Source: Pseudomonadota bacterium (GTDB lineage Bacteria; Pseudomonadota; Gammaproteobacteria; Burkholderiales; Burkholderiaceae_C). Taken from it: a stretch of 63,370 nucleotides of DNA. The notes under the pieces are model-generated. The model did not search any database. It saw only the letters and a program-made list of their open reading frames with translations, and was not told where the DNA came from. Made by a program: the position numbers and the translations under genes. Below, in pieces: positions 25,731 to 36,324 of the stretch. The stretch is from the NCBI GenBank assembly GCA_023415035.1, contig JAEZLX010000204.1, positions 1 to 63,370 of the forward strand. Direction: 5' to 3'. The stretch's first letter is position 1. Every line of letters starts with the position of its first letter.

Positions 25731-27398
25731 ATGACCGCCACCGCAGCCGCGCCCCAAGTCGATTACCAGACCCATCCCTCGCGCTACCAGCACGTGCAAC
25801 TGAGCTTTGATGGCCCCATTGCGACACTGTCGCTGGCCATCAACGAAGATGCCGGCCTGCGTCCGGGCTACAAGCTCAAGCTCAACAGCTACGACCTGGG
25901 TGTGGACATCGAACTGCACGATGCCCTGCAGCGCATCCGCTTCGAGCATCCCGAGGTGCGCGCGGTCGTCGTCACCAGCCTGAAGGACCGCGTGTTCTGC
26001 TCGGGCGCGAACATCTTCATGCTGGGCCTGTCCAGCCACGGCTGGAAGGTCAACTTCTGCAAGTTCACCAACGAGACCCGCAATGGCATCGAGGACTCCT
26101 CGCGCCACTCGGGCCTGAAGTTCGTGGCTGCGCTCAATGGCGCCTGCGCGGGCGGCGGCTACGAGCTGGCCCTGGCCTGTGACGACATCGTGCTGGTGGA
26201 CGATCGCTCCAGCGCCGTGAGCCTGCCTGAAGTGCCGCTGCTGGGCGTGCTGCCTGGCACCGGCGGCCTGACCCGGGTGACCGACAAGCGCAAGGTCCGG
26301 CACGACCTGGCCGACATCTTCTGCACCAGCGTCGAGGGTGTGCGCGGCCAGAAGGCGGTGGACTGGCGCCTGGTGGACGCCATTGCCAAGCCGGCGCAGT
26401 TCCAGCAGGTGGTGCGCGAGCGCGCCGAAAAGCTGGCCGCGGGCAGTAGCCGTCCGGCCGGCGCCAAGGGTGTCGAGCTGACGCCGCTGCAGCGCACGAT
26501 CGGGACCGACAGCCTGACCTACCGTCACGTCACGGTCGGGATCGACCGTGCCAAGCGCCTGGCCACCTTCACCGTGAAGGCACCCCAGGGCGCCCAGCCG
26601 GCCGACATCGCCGCCATCGAGGCAGCCGGTGCCGGGTGGTATCCGCTGGAGATGGCCCGTGAACTGGATGACGCCATCCTGCACATGCGCACCAACGAGC
26701 TGGACATCGGTACCTGGGTGCTCAAGACCGAAGGTGACGCCGCCGCCGTGCTGCAGATGGACGCCACGCTGCTGGCCAATCGCGAGCACTGGTTCGTCAG
26801 TGAGACCATCGGCATGCTGCGCCGCACGCTGGCGCGTCTGGATGTGTCCTCGCGCAGCCTGTTCGCGCTGATCGAGCCGGGCTCGTGCTTCGCCGGCACG
26901 CTGGCCGAACTGGCTTTCTGCGCCGACCGCAGCTACCAGCTGGTGCTGCCCGACGAGCCGGCCAAGCAGCCCGTGCTGACCTTGTCGGAGATGAACTTCG
27001 GCTTCTTCCCCATGGTCAACGACCAGTCCCGCCTGGCGCGCCGCTTCTACGAGGAAGCCGGCCCGATGGAAGCCGCCCGCGCCGCCATCGGCCAGCCGCT
27101 GGACGGCGATGCCGCCCTCAAGCTGGGCCTGGTGACGATGGCGCCCGACGACATCGACTGGGCGGACGAAATCCGCCTGGCGCTGGAAGAGCGTGCGGCG
27201 ATGTCGCCCGATGCGCTGACCGGCCTGGAGGCCAACCTGCGCTTTGCCGAGAAGGAGAACATGCTCACCCGCATCTTCGGCCGCCTGACCGCATGGCAGA
27301 ACTGGATCTTCCAGCGCCCGAACGCCGTTGGCGAAAAGGGTGCGCTCAAGGTCTACGGCAAGGGAGATAAGGCGCAATTCGACTGGAACCGGGTGTGA
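25731..27398 (+). CDS. boxC: Benzoyl-CoA-dihydrodiol lyase BoxC
   Basis: This 555-residue crotonase-type enzyme opens the epoxidised ring of benzoyl-CoA hydrolytically, releasing formate and 3,4-dehydroadipyl-CoA semialdehyde. A CGAGGAGA ribosome site precedes the ATG. Two enoyl-CoA-hydratase-like regions are visible, the first with NGACAGGGYELALACDDIVLVD (read in two parts) near residues 130-160. It is first of the boxC-boxB-boxA series; the formate it releases could be used by the fds enzyme encoded 9 kb downstream. Confidence 0.94.
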   Translation: MTATAAAPQVDYQTHPSRYQHVQLSFDGPIATLSLAINEDAGLRPGYKLKLNSYDLGVDIELHDALQRIRFEHPEVRAVVVTSLKDRVFCSGANIFMLGLSSHGWKVNFCKFTNETRNGIEDSSRHSGLKFVAALNGACAGGGYELALACDDIVLVDDRSSAVSLPEVPLLGVLPGTGGLTRVTDKRKVRHDLADIFCTSVEGVRGQKAVDWRLVDAIAKPAQFQQVVRERAEKLAAGSSRPAGAKGVELTPLQRTIGTDSLTYRHVTVGIDRAKRLATFTVKAPQGAQPADIAAIEAAGAGWYPLEMARELDDAILHMRTNELDIGTWVLKTEGDAAAVLQMDATLLANREHWFVSETIGMLRRTLARLDVSSRSLFALIEPGSCFAGTLAELAFCADRSYQLVLPDEPAKQPVLTLSEMNFGFFPMVNDQSRLARRFYEEAGPMEAARAAIGQPLDGDAALKLGLVTMAPDDIDWADEIRLALEERAAMSPDALTGLEANLRFAEKENMLTRIFGRLTAWQNWIFQRPNAVGEKGALKVYGKGDKAQFDWNRV

Positions 27399-27465
27399 GC
27401 CACCCGTCGTCCTGAACCCCCGCCAGTCCCCAATCATTCCATTACCCCACCCGCAGGAGATACCG

Positions 27466-28893
<1,428 letters not shown>

Positions 28894-28920
28894 CGGCCTT
28901 CCGCGCGGTTGCGCGCCGTT

Positions 28921-28952
28921 CCCTTCCAAGGGCGCCACGTGCGCCGGAAGGG
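28921..28952 (+). promoter_or_regulatory. Strong stem-loop between boxB and boxA
   Basis: CCCTTCC (28921-28927) pairs with GGAAGGG (28946-28952), and inside it GGCGC (28931-28935) pairs with GCGCC (28941-28945), leaving a small AAG bulge. There is no T-run, so read-through is likely. It may set mRNA stability and so the ratio of BoxB to BoxA; this is inferred. Confidence 0.5.
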
Positions 28953-29026
28953 ATGCCTGGGGGATGCCCCATGGCAGCGCAGCCCGTCGGACAATCGCGC
29001 CAGAGACGAGAAAACCGGAGACCCCG

Positions 29027-30331
29027 ATGAACGCCCCCACGGAAGCCATCATCATCAAGCAGCACCTGATCGATCCCGAGATCTGCAACCGCTGCAACAC
29101 CTGCGAATCCATCTGCCCGGGGGGGGCCATCACGCACGACTCCCGCAACTACGTGGTCGATGTGGACAAGTGCAACTGGTGCAACGACTGCATTTCGCCT
29201 TGCCCCACAGGATCGATCGACAACTACCGCACCGTGGTGCGCGGCCGGGCCTACACCCTGGACGAGCAGCTGGGCTGGGACGAGCTGCCGCCCGAGCTGT
29301 CCAGCACCGAGTTGCAGGCCCTCTCGGCCGAGGCGTCCGGTGCCGACGCGCCAGCCGATCTTGGCGTGCAGGAGACCTCAGCCGAGCCGCCCGCCGAGGC
29401 GGACCCGACTGGCCAGGAGGCTTTCAACGCCGGCAAGTACGGTGCCACCGTGCCGCCCTGGAGCGCGGCGCACGCCTACACCAACCTGTACGGTCCGCGC
29501 GCCGCGCATAAAACCGTGACAGCCACGGTGACCGGCAATGTCCGCGTGACCGAGGTCGGCAAGGAATACGACACCCACCACATCGTGCTGGATTTCGGCA
29601 ACATGCCGTTCCCTGTGCTGGAAGGGCAGAGCATCGGCATCATCCCGCCGGGCACCGACGGGCAGGGTCGCCCGCACCATGCAAGGCAGTACAGCATCGC
29701 CAGCCCGCGCAATGGCGAGCGTCCGGGTTACAACAACCTGTCGCTGACCATCAAGCGCGTGCTCGAGGACCATGACGGCAAGCCCGTGCGTGGCGTGGCG
29801 AGCAACTACATGTGCGACCTCAAGGTGGGTGACAAGGTGGAGGTGATCGGGCCCTTCGGCGCGAGCTTCCTCATGCCCAACCACCCGAAGAGCCACATCG
29901 TGATGATCTGCACCGGCACGGGCAGCGCGCCGATGCGTGCCATGACCGAGTGGCGCAGGCGCCTGCGCAAGTCGGGCAAGTTCGAGGGTGGCAAGCTGAT
30001 GCTGTTCTTCGGTGCGCGCACCCAGGAGGAGCTGCCGTACTTCGGTCCGCTGCAGAGCCTGCCCAAGGACTTCATCGACATCAATTTCGCCTTCAGCCGC
30101 ACGCCGGGCCAGCCCAAGCGCTACGTGCAGGACGCCATGCGCGAGCGCGCCGCCGATCTGGCGCAGCTGCTCAAAGATCCGAACACGTACTTTTACGTCT
30201 GCGGGCTCAAGTCCATGGAGGAGGGGGTGGTGCTGGCGCTGCGTGACATTGCCACCGACGCCGGCATGGACTGGGAAGAGATCGGCGAGGCCCTCAAGCG
30301 CGAGGGGCGCCTGCATCTCGAAACGTATTGA
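29027..30331 (+). CDS. boxA: Benzoyl-CoA epoxidase reductase subunit BoxA
   Basis: This 434-residue flavoprotein takes electrons from NADPH to BoxB. Two 4Fe-4S motifs lie near the N-terminus: CNRCNTCESICP and CNWCNDCISPCP. A ferredoxin-NADP-reductase-like part follows (about 165-434) with RQYSIASP for FAD and CTGTGSAPMRAM for NADPH. The start at 29027 follows CCGGAG. A linker of about 60 acidic, Ala/Pro-rich residues joins the two halves. Confidence 0.95.
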   Translation: MNAPTEAIIIKQHLIDPEICNRCNTCESICPGGAITHDSRNYVVDVDKCNWCNDCISPCPTGSIDNYRTVVRGRAYTLDEQLGWDELPPELSSTELQALSAEASGADAPADLGVQETSAEPPAEADPTGQEAFNAGKYGATVPPWSAAHAYTNLYGPRAAHKTVTATVTGNVRVTEVGKEYDTHHIVLDFGNMPFPVLEGQSIGIIPPGTDGQGRPHHARQYSIASPRNGERPGYNNLSLTIKRVLEDHDGKPVRGVASNYMCDLKVGDKVEVIGPFGASFLMPNHPKSHIVMICTGTGSAPMRAMTEWRRRLRKSGKFEGGKLMLFFGARTQEELPYFGPLQSLPKDFIDINFAFSRTPGQPKRYVQDAMRERAADLAQLLKDPNTYFYVCGLKSMEEGVVLALRDIATDAGMDWEEIGEALKREGRLHLETY

Positions 30332-30492
30332 GAAACTCGCGTTCCGCATCGCATCGCGGCAGCGCGGTGCGGGCACATCGTTCAGCCAGGGGGGCGCGGT
30401 GCGGGGGCGTGCCAGCGCGGGTTATACACTTGACGCATCCGGCGTTTCGCACGCCGCTTCCCGTCTGTCCACACGTACCGAGAGCACGCCCC

Positions 30493-31125
30493 ATGAGCCG
30501 CGATGTGCATGTCATCGAACACCCCCTGGTCCAGCACAAGCTGACGCTGATGCGCAAGAAGGACACCAGCACCAAGAGCTTCCGCGAGCTGGTGCACGAG
30601 CTGTCCGCCCTGCTGGCGTACGAGCTTACCCGCGAGATGCCGATGCAGGAGATCGAGATCGAAACGCCGCTGGAGAAGACGACCTCGCGCGTCATCGACG
30701 GCAAGAAGATCGTGCTGGCCTCCATTCTGCGCGCCGGCAACGGCTTCCTCGACGGCATGCTGCAGGTCATTCCCGGCGCGCGCGTGGGCCACATCGGCCT
30801 GTACCGTGATCCCGAGACGCTGCAGGCGGTGGAGTACTACTTCAAGATGCCGCAAGGCATGGAAGAGCGCGATGTCATCGTGCTCGATCCGATGCTGGCC
30901 ACCGGCAACTCGGCCGTGGCGGCGGTGGACCGTCTCAAGAAGACGAATCCGCGTTCCATCCGCTTCGTGTGTCTGGTGACCTGCCCGCAAGGCATCAAGA
31001 CTTTCCATGACGCCCACCCGGATGTGCCGATCTACACGCCGGCCATCGATCGCGGCCTGAACGAGCACGGCTACATCGTGCCCGGTCTCGGCGACGCGGG
31101 CGACCGCATCTTCGGCACGAAGTAA
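30493..31125 (+). CDS. upp: Uracil phosphoribosyltransferase
   Basis: This 210-residue enzyme salvages uracil with PRPP to UMP. The PRPP-binding DPMLATGNSAVAAVD is at residues about 133-147, and the C-terminal YIVPGLGDAGDRIFGTK is typical. The start at 30493 (MSRDVHVIEHPLVQHKL) fits the family's normal N-terminus, while a longer frame upstream is Arg-rich non-coding sequence. It stands alone between the box cluster and a permease gene. Confidence 0.95.
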   Translation: MSRDVHVIEHPLVQHKLTLMRKKDTSTKSFRELVHELSALLAYELTREMPMQEIEIETPLEKTTSRVIDGKKIVLASILRAGNGFLDGMLQVIPGARVGHIGLYRDPETLQAVEYYFKMPQGMEERDVIVLDPMLATGNSAVAAVDRLKKTNPRSIRFVCLVTCPQGIKTFHDAHPDVPIYTPAIDRGLNEHGYIVPGLGDAGDRIFGTK

Positions 31126-31138
31126 GGGACTCCTCCCC

Positions 31139-31156
31139 GCGCCGCTGACGCGGCGC
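31139..31156. terminator. Stem-loop after upp
   Basis: GCGCCGC and GCGGCGC form a perfect seven-base stem with a TGAC loop a few bases after the upp stop. There is no T-run, so termination here is only a possibility. Confidence 0.4.
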
Positions 31157-31181
31157 CCCTGGACCGGCGGAGATCGGCCTG

Positions 31182-33734
31182 ATGCGGTATGGTTCGGCCA
31201 TGGTTGCCGCACTTCCTGTCACATCCTGGTCCCTTGGCTGGCGCTCCCTCTGGCGCGACTGGCGCGCGGGCGAGCTGCGCCTGCTGCTGGTGGCCGTCAC
31301 GCTGGCGGTGGCCGCGCTGACTGCCGTCGGATTCTTCGCCGACCGGCTGCAAAGTGGCCTGAACCGCGATGCGCGGGCGCTGATCGGCGGTGACGCGGTG
31401 GTGGCCAGCGACCATGAGGTGCCCCCGGCCTTTGCCGAGCGGGCACAGGCGCTGGGCCTGCGCAGCGTGCTGACCCTGGCATTCCCGACCATGGGACGCG
31501 CGCCCGACGAACTGGGCGGGGCCGCGCGCCTGGTCGCGCTCAAGGTGGTGGCACCGGGATACCCGTTGCGTGGCAGCTTGCGCGTGGCGCCGGCACCCGG
31601 CGAGCCCGATGCGCCCACCGACACCATTCCGGCACCGGGGACGGCCTGGGTTGACCCCGCGCTGCTGGCGGCGCTGGAGATGCAGGTGGGGCAGGACCTG
31701 TGGCTGGGTGACAGGCGTTTCCGCATCAGCCAGGTGATCGCGCTGGAGCCCGACCGGGGGGCCGGCTTCATGAGCTTTGCGCCCCGGGTGATGATCCGCG
31801 CCGACGACCTGGCGGCCACCGGGCTGGTCCAGCCGGCCAGCCGCATCACCTGGCGTTTCGCGGTGGCGGGCGACGACGACAAGTCGGTCCGTGCCTTTGC
31901 CGACTGGGCCGAGGCCGAGATGGCGAAGCCCGGCGTGCGCGGCATGCGGCTGGAGTCGCTCGAGGGCGGCAGCCCGCAGATGCAGCAGACGCTGGAGCGC
32001 GCCGAGAAGTTCCTGAACCTGGTGGCCCTGCTGGCCGCGCTGCTGTCGGCGGTGGCGGTGGCCATCGCCGCGCGGGGATTCGCGCAGCGGCATCTGGACG
32101 ATTGCGCCATGCTGCGCGTGTTGGGGGTGTCGCAGCCGGTGATGGCCCGCGCCTACGCGATCGAATTCCTGCTGGTGGGGCTGGCGGCCAGCGCGCTGGG
32201 GGTGGCAATCGGCTATGCGGTACACCACGTGTTCGTCTGGCTGCTGGCCGGTCTGGTCGAGACGGCGCTGCCCGCGCCTTCGCTGTGGCCGATGCTGCTG
32301 GGGATGGGCATGGGGTTGACGCTCATGGTGGCGTTCGGCCTTCCGCCGGTGCTGCAGCTGGCCCGTGTGCCGCCGCTGCGCGTGATTCGCCGCGATATTG
32401 GTCAGATCAAACCCGCCACGTTGGCGGTTCTGGCGCTGGGCATCGCCGGTTTTGCCGTGCTGCTGCTGGTGGCCAGCCGCGACCTCTTGCTCGGTGGCAT
32501 CGCCGTCGGCGGGTTCGGCGCAGCCGTGGTGTTGTTCGCGCTGTTTGGCTGGATTGCCGTGCGCCTGTTGCGCGCCGTCGTGAACGAGACCACAGCGCCG
32601 CGTGCGCTGGTTCTGGCCACGCGCCAGTTCTCTGCCCGTCCGGTGTTTGCCGTGGTGCAGGTCAGCGCACTGGCGGTCGGCCTGCTGGCGCTGGTGCTGC
32701 TGGTGCTGTTGCGCACCGACCTGATCTCAAGCTGGCGGGCCGCCACGCCACCCGACGCGCCGGACCGGATCGTCATCAACATCCAGCCGGACCAGGGCGA
32801 GGCGTTCCGCCAGGCGTTGCAGGAGGCGGGCGTGGAACGATACGATTGGTACCCGATGATCCGTGGCCGCCTGGTGTCCATCAATGGCCAGGCCGTGCAG
32901 GCCACGCAGTTCGCCACCGACCGTGCGCAGCGGCTGGTCGAGCGCGAGTTCAACCTCTCGCACGCCACCGACAAGCCCGGGCACAACGCCATCGTCGGTG
33001 GTGCCTGGACGCCGGAGGAAGCCGACGGTCTGAGCGTGGAGGAAGGCTTGGCGAAGGAGCTGGGGCTCCAGCTCGGTGACCGGCTGGCCTTCGACATCTC
33101 GGGGCAGATCGAGGAGCGCCGCATCACCAGCCTGCGCAAGGTCGATTGGAGTTCGATGCGCGTCAACTTCTTCGTCATCTTCCCGGTGTCGTCCATGCCC
33201 GATGCGCCCACCACCTACATCACGGCGTTCCGGGCACCCCAGGGGCAGGCCCGTTTCGACAATGCGCTGGTGCGGCAGTTTCCGAACGTGACCAACGTGG
33301 ATCTGAGCCAGACCATCGCGCAGGTGCAGCGAGTGCTGGGGCAGGTGATCCGCGCGGTGGAATTCCTCTTCGGGTTCGCGCTGGTGGCGGGCGTGATCGT
33401 GCTGCTGGCGACGATGACGGCCACGCGCGGCGAGCGCGAGCGCGAACTGGCCATCTTGCGCGCCGTGGGCGCCCGGTCGTCGCTGCTGCGTCAGGTTCAG
33501 CGGATCGAGTTGCTTGGCGTGGGCGTGCTGGCGGGATTCCTGGCCTCGGTCGTGGCGGTGGTGGTGGGCTGGGCGCTGGCCCGGTATGCCTTCCAGTTTG
33601 CCTGGCAGCCGCCCCTGCTGGTGCCGCTGGCTGGCAGCCTGGCCGGCGGACTGGTGGCACTGGCGGCGGGCTGGTGGAGCCTGCGCGGCATCCTGAATGC
33701 TCCGGTGATGAGGACACTGCGCGAGGTCGCCTGA
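31182..33734 (+). CDS. YbbP-like FtsX-family ABC permease
   Basis: This 850-residue membrane protein has the FtsX/MacB-like permease plan: one N-terminal membrane segment (about residues 27-50), a large periplasmic part, three segments, a second group of segments, another periplasmic part and a C-terminal set of three (about 725-840). Conserved RERELAILRAVGA lies before the last group. The family (YbbP) extracts or transports lipids or lipoproteins with an ATPase such as YbbA, but no ATPase gene is next to it here. GGAG lies 9 bases before the ATG at 31182; an alternative start is at 31200. Confidence 0.85.
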   Translation: MRYGSAMVAALPVTSWSLGWRSLWRDWRAGELRLLLVAVTLAVAALTAVGFFADRLQSGLNRDARALIGGDAVVASDHEVPPAFAERAQALGLRSVLTLAFPTMGRAPDELGGAARLVALKVVAPGYPLRGSLRVAPAPGEPDAPTDTIPAPGTAWVDPALLAALEMQVGQDLWLGDRRFRISQVIALEPDRGAGFMSFAPRVMIRADDLAATGLVQPASRITWRFAVAGDDDKSVRAFADWAEAEMAKPGVRGMRLESLEGGSPQMQQTLERAEKFLNLVALLAALLSAVAVAIAARGFAQRHLDDCAMLRVLGVSQPVMARAYAIEFLLVGLAASALGVAIGYAVHHVFVWLLAGLVETALPAPSLWPMLLGMGMGLTLMVAFGLPPVLQLARVPPLRVIRRDIGQIKPATLAVLALGIAGFAVLLLVASRDLLLGGIAVGGFGAAVVLFALFGWIAVRLLRAVVNETTAPRALVLATRQFSARPVFAVVQVSALAVGLLALVLLVLLRTDLISSWRAATPPDAPDRIVINIQPDQGEAFRQALQEAGVERYDWYPMIRGRLVSINGQAVQATQFATDRAQRLVEREFNLSHATDKPGHNAIVGGAWTPEEADGLSVEEGLAKELGLQLGDRLAFDISGQIEERRITSLRKVDWSSMRVNFFVIFPVSSMPDAPTTYITAFRAPQGQARFDNALVRQFPNVTNVDLSQTIAQVQRVLGQVIRAVEFLFGFALVAGVIVLLATMTATRGERERELAILRAVGARSSLLRQVQRIELLGVGVLAGFLASVVAVVVGWALARYAFQFAWQPPLLVPLAGSLAGGLVALAAGWWSLRGILNAPVMRTLREVA

Positions 33735-33792
33735 GGCGCCGACCCGGACAAAGCTTGACGAAGGTCACTGGTCGGTGTGGGGGATTCATGGC

Positions 33793-34185
33793 ATGCTAGA
33801 AATCATGACTTCCTTGACCGACACCCAACGACAGTCCCTGCGTGCTGCCCTGGAGGCGCGCAAGGAACAGCTGCTGAGCGAGCTCGACGAAATGCGGCAG
33901 AGCCACGCCGAGCGCGTGTCCAATGCCGACAACTCGCCGCAGAACGCTTTTGCGACCGAGGCCAACGAGATGGCGCAGGATACCGTGCGCGATGCCGAGG
34001 CACGCCGTGACCATGACGAGCTGGTGGCCGTGCGTGCGGCGCTGCAGCGTCTGGACGATGGCAGCTACGGCGAGTGCATCGACTGTGGCGCCGACATCGG
34101 ACTGCAGCGCCTGCAGGCCTTTCCGGCAGCACTGCGCTGCATCAACTGCCAGTCCAAGACAGAATCGGCAACGACGGCGCGCTGA
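33793..34185 (+). CDS. DksA/TraR family zinc-finger protein
   Basis: This 130-residue protein has a coiled coil (about 10-85) and a C-terminal zinc finger with two C-x-x-C pairs (CIDC and CINC), the layout of DksA-type proteins that bind in the secondary channel of RNA polymerase. It is short compared with DksA proper and may be a second paralogue. The start at 33793 has GGGGGA at about 8 bases; an ATG at 33805 is possible. Confidence 0.85.
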   Translation: MLEIMTSLTDTQRQSLRAALEARKEQLLSELDEMRQSHAERVSNADNSPQNAFATEANEMAQDTVRDAEARRDHDELVAVRAALQRLDDGSYGECIDCGADIGLQRLQAFPAALRCINCQSKTESATTAR

Positions 34186-34216
34186 GAACCTGGCTGCGCC
34201 GTCCTGACGGAGCAGC

Positions 34217-34621
34217 ATGCAGATCGAAGAGAAACCCCAGTACAGCACCCCCTTCGAGTGGATCGGGGGCGAGGAGCGTGTGCGCGCGCTGGTCGAGCGT
34301 TTTTACGACCTGATGGACATCGAGCCGGCCTTTGCCGAGTTGCGCGCCACGCATGGCAATACGCTCGACAATGCGCGCCAGAAGCTGTTCTGGTTCCTTT
34401 GCGGCTGGCTGGGAGGCCCCTCCCACTACGAAGCCCGTTTTGGCCACCCGCGCCTGCGCATGCGGCACATGCCTTTTGCGATCGGCATCCGCGAACGCGA
34501 CCAGTGGCTGGCCTGCATGGACCAGGCCATGGGCGAGACGGGCGTGCCCGAAGACCTGCGCGTGCGGCTGCGCGAGAGCTTCTTCAAGACAGCCGACTGG
34601 ATGCGCAACACCCCGGCCTGA
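34217..34621 (+). CDS. Group II truncated haemoglobin
   Basis: This 134-residue globin shows the truncated group II pattern with HPRLRMRHMPFAIG (proximal histidine region) and a tryptophan in DQWLACM (about residue 95). It would bind O2 or NO in the cytoplasm. It follows the DksA-like gene by 31 bases and may be co-transcribed with it. Confidence 0.88.
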   Translation: MQIEEKPQYSTPFEWIGGEERVRALVERFYDLMDIEPAFAELRATHGNTLDNARQKLFWFLCGWLGGPSHYEARFGHPRLRMRHMPFAIGIRERDQWLACMDQAMGETGVPEDLRVRLRESFFKTADWMRNTPA

Positions 34622-34630
34622 CCGGAGGCT

Positions 34631-35698
34631 TCAACGCGGGGTGATGCCCTGCCAGTCGCTGACCTTGCCGCTGTCGGTCGGGTCGTAACCGGGCAGGGCG
34701 GCCAGCCGGGCCTGCACGTCCGGGTCGCGCAGGGCGTCGATCACCTGCCGGATGCCCGGTGTGTCGACCTCCGCTGTCCGGCAGAGCAGGAAGTAACGCT
34801 CGGTGATCACCGGGATGAAGTCGAGCCGGAACTGGCGCGCGGGCGGCTCCAGCCCGAAGCCGACATCGGCCATGCCACTGGCCACGTAGGCAGCGACCGC
34901 GGCGTGGGTGAACTCACCCTGTTCGAAGCCCGCGATGCCGGCCGGGTCCACCCCCTCCTGGCGAAGCAACACTTCCAGCAGCAGCCGTGTGCCCGATCCG
35001 CTTTGCCGGTTGATGAAGCGCACATTGCTGCGCGCCAGGTCAAGCAGGCGGAAAACCTCCTGCGGATTGCCGGCACGCACCATCAGGCCCAGACGCCGGC
35101 GGGCAATGTCGATCACCGTCAGCGGCTCATCGGGGAGCCAGCGTGTGTAGTGCGCCAGGAGTTCGTCGTGCAGCGGTCCGATGGGCAGGTGCAGGCCCGC
35201 CAGGTCGGCGTCGCCATCGTGCAGCGCGGCCATGGCGGCCGAGGTGCTGGCGTAGGTCAGCTCGGGCCGCTGGCCATGGGCGCCCAGGTGCTCGATCAAG
35301 CGCTCGATGGCGAAGCCGTGACTCGCGTGCACGCGCAGCAGCGGTGCCTGGTCCGAGAGCGTGCGGTGCAGTTCGGCGGCCAGTTCGGAGGCGAGCGAGT
35401 CGAGGGCGGGCTTGAGGCGCGCCAGGATGCGGTGGTCGGCCCAGACGATCTTCTCGCCGAGTGCGGTCAGGGTCGAACCCTTGCCCCGTGCCATGTGCAG
35501 CAGGGGAGCCTTGAAGTGCGCCTCGCCCTGGCGGACCAGATCCCAGGCGTGGCGGTACGACAGGCCCAGCGCGCGCGCTGCCGTGGCCAGGCTGCCCGAG
35601 GCGTACACCTGCACCAGCAGCTCGATGAGCCGCGGTGACAGGGGCGGGCTGTCCGGGTCCTGGATGGTCCAGGTGGGGCGTATCGAAATCTGTTTCAT
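34631..35698 (-). CDS. ModE-type HTH regulator with periplasmic-binding-protein-like sensor domain
   Basis: The 355-residue protein starts with a ModE-like winged helix (about residues 15-85, SGSLATAARALGLSYRHAWDLVRQ) and continues with a substrate-binding-protein-like domain (about 120-340) containing SGSGTRLLLEVLL. This makes it a cytoplasmic regulator whose ligand domain resembles molybdate or tungstate binding proteins. It is divergent from the formate dehydrogenase operon, a Mo- or W-dependent enzyme, so it probably senses the metal oxyanion or formate and controls that operon. The precise ligand is inferred only. Confidence 0.82.
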   Translation of the reverse strand: MKQISIRPTWTIQDPDSPPLSPRLIELLVQVYASGSLATAARALGLSYRHAWDLVRQGEAHFKAPLLHMARGKGSTLTALGEKIVWADHRILARLKPALDSLASELAAELHRTLSDQAPLLRVHASHGFAIERLIEHLGAHGQRPELTYASTSAAMAALHDGDADLAGLHLPIGPLHDELLAHYTRWLPDEPLTVIDIARRRLGLMVRAGNPQEVFRLLDLARSNVRFINRQSGSGTRLLLEVLLRQEGVDPAGIAGFEQGEFTHAAVAAYVASGMADVGFGLEPPARQFRLDFIPVITERYFLLCRTAEVDTPGIRQVIDALRDPDVQARLAALPGYDPTDSGKVSDWQGITPR

Positions 35699-35717
35699 CG
35701 GGGTTGACCCTTATGAG

Positions 35718-35759
35718 CCGGAGTTCCGGTTCTGTGGCGCGAACGCTCATATTGCGCCA
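35718..35759. promoter_or_regulatory. Dyads in the regulator-fdsG spacer
   Basis: Two inverted repeats lie in the 146-base gap between the divergent regulator and fdsG. CCGGAGTTCCGG (35718-35729, five-base arms) is one, and TGGCGC (35735-35740) with GCGCCA (35754-35759) is the other, 13 bases apart. They are candidate binding sites for the divergent ModE-type regulator. Confidence 0.5.
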
Positions 35760-35844
35760 TTGGCCGGGATGCAGGACGATTGGGCAAAGCCCGGTCACGG
35801 CGATGGATTATTGGCGATCATGGCCGGCGCGTTTGGACCAGACC

Positions 35845-36324
35845 ATGCCCACGAACTCACAGACCCTGCCGCAGGAGCATGCCGCCTTGCTGGCCTCCCT
35901 GATCGAGCGCCACCGGAATACCCCCGGCGCGCTGCTGCCCTTGCTTCATGACGTGCAGGAAGCGCTGGGCCACGTGCCCGGCGAGGCCGTCGGGCCCATC
36001 GCCCGCGGACTGGGGTTGTCGCGGGCCGAGGTGCATGGGGTGGTCACCTTCTACCATTTCTTCCGAACCACGCCGCCGAAACCCCATGTCGTGCAGGTGT
36101 GCCAGGCCGAGGCCTGCCAGGCCTGCGGGGCGGGCGAGCTGATGGCGGCGGCGCGCGCACTGGCCGACAGCGATGCAGGGCGCGAGCGCGTCACGCTGGA
36201 GCCGGTTTACTGTCTGGGCCTGTGTGCCACCTCGCCAGCCGTCATGATTGACGGCCGTGTGCATGGCCGGGTCAGCCCGTCGCGGCTGGGCACGTTGATG
36301 CAGTCGCTGGGGGTGCGGTCATGA
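35845..36324 (+). CDS. fdsG: Formate dehydrogenase gamma subunit FdsG
   Basis: This 159-residue protein is related to NuoE and holds a 2Fe-2S cluster; likely ligands are Cys86 and Cys91 (CQAEAC), and Cys123 and Cys127 (CLGLC). It passes electrons in the cytoplasmic NAD-dependent formate dehydrogenase. The start at 35845 gives the usual length. Its stop overlaps the fdsB ATG (ATGA). First gene of fdsGBA-fdhD-fdsD. Confidence 0.95.
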   Translation: MPTNSQTLPQEHAALLASLIERHRNTPGALLPLLHDVQEALGHVPGEAVGPIARGLGLSRAEVHGVVTFYHFFRTTPPKPHVVQVCQAEACQACGAGELMAAARALADSDAGRERVTLEPVYCLGLCATSPAVMIDGRVHGRVSPSRLGTLMQSLGVRS

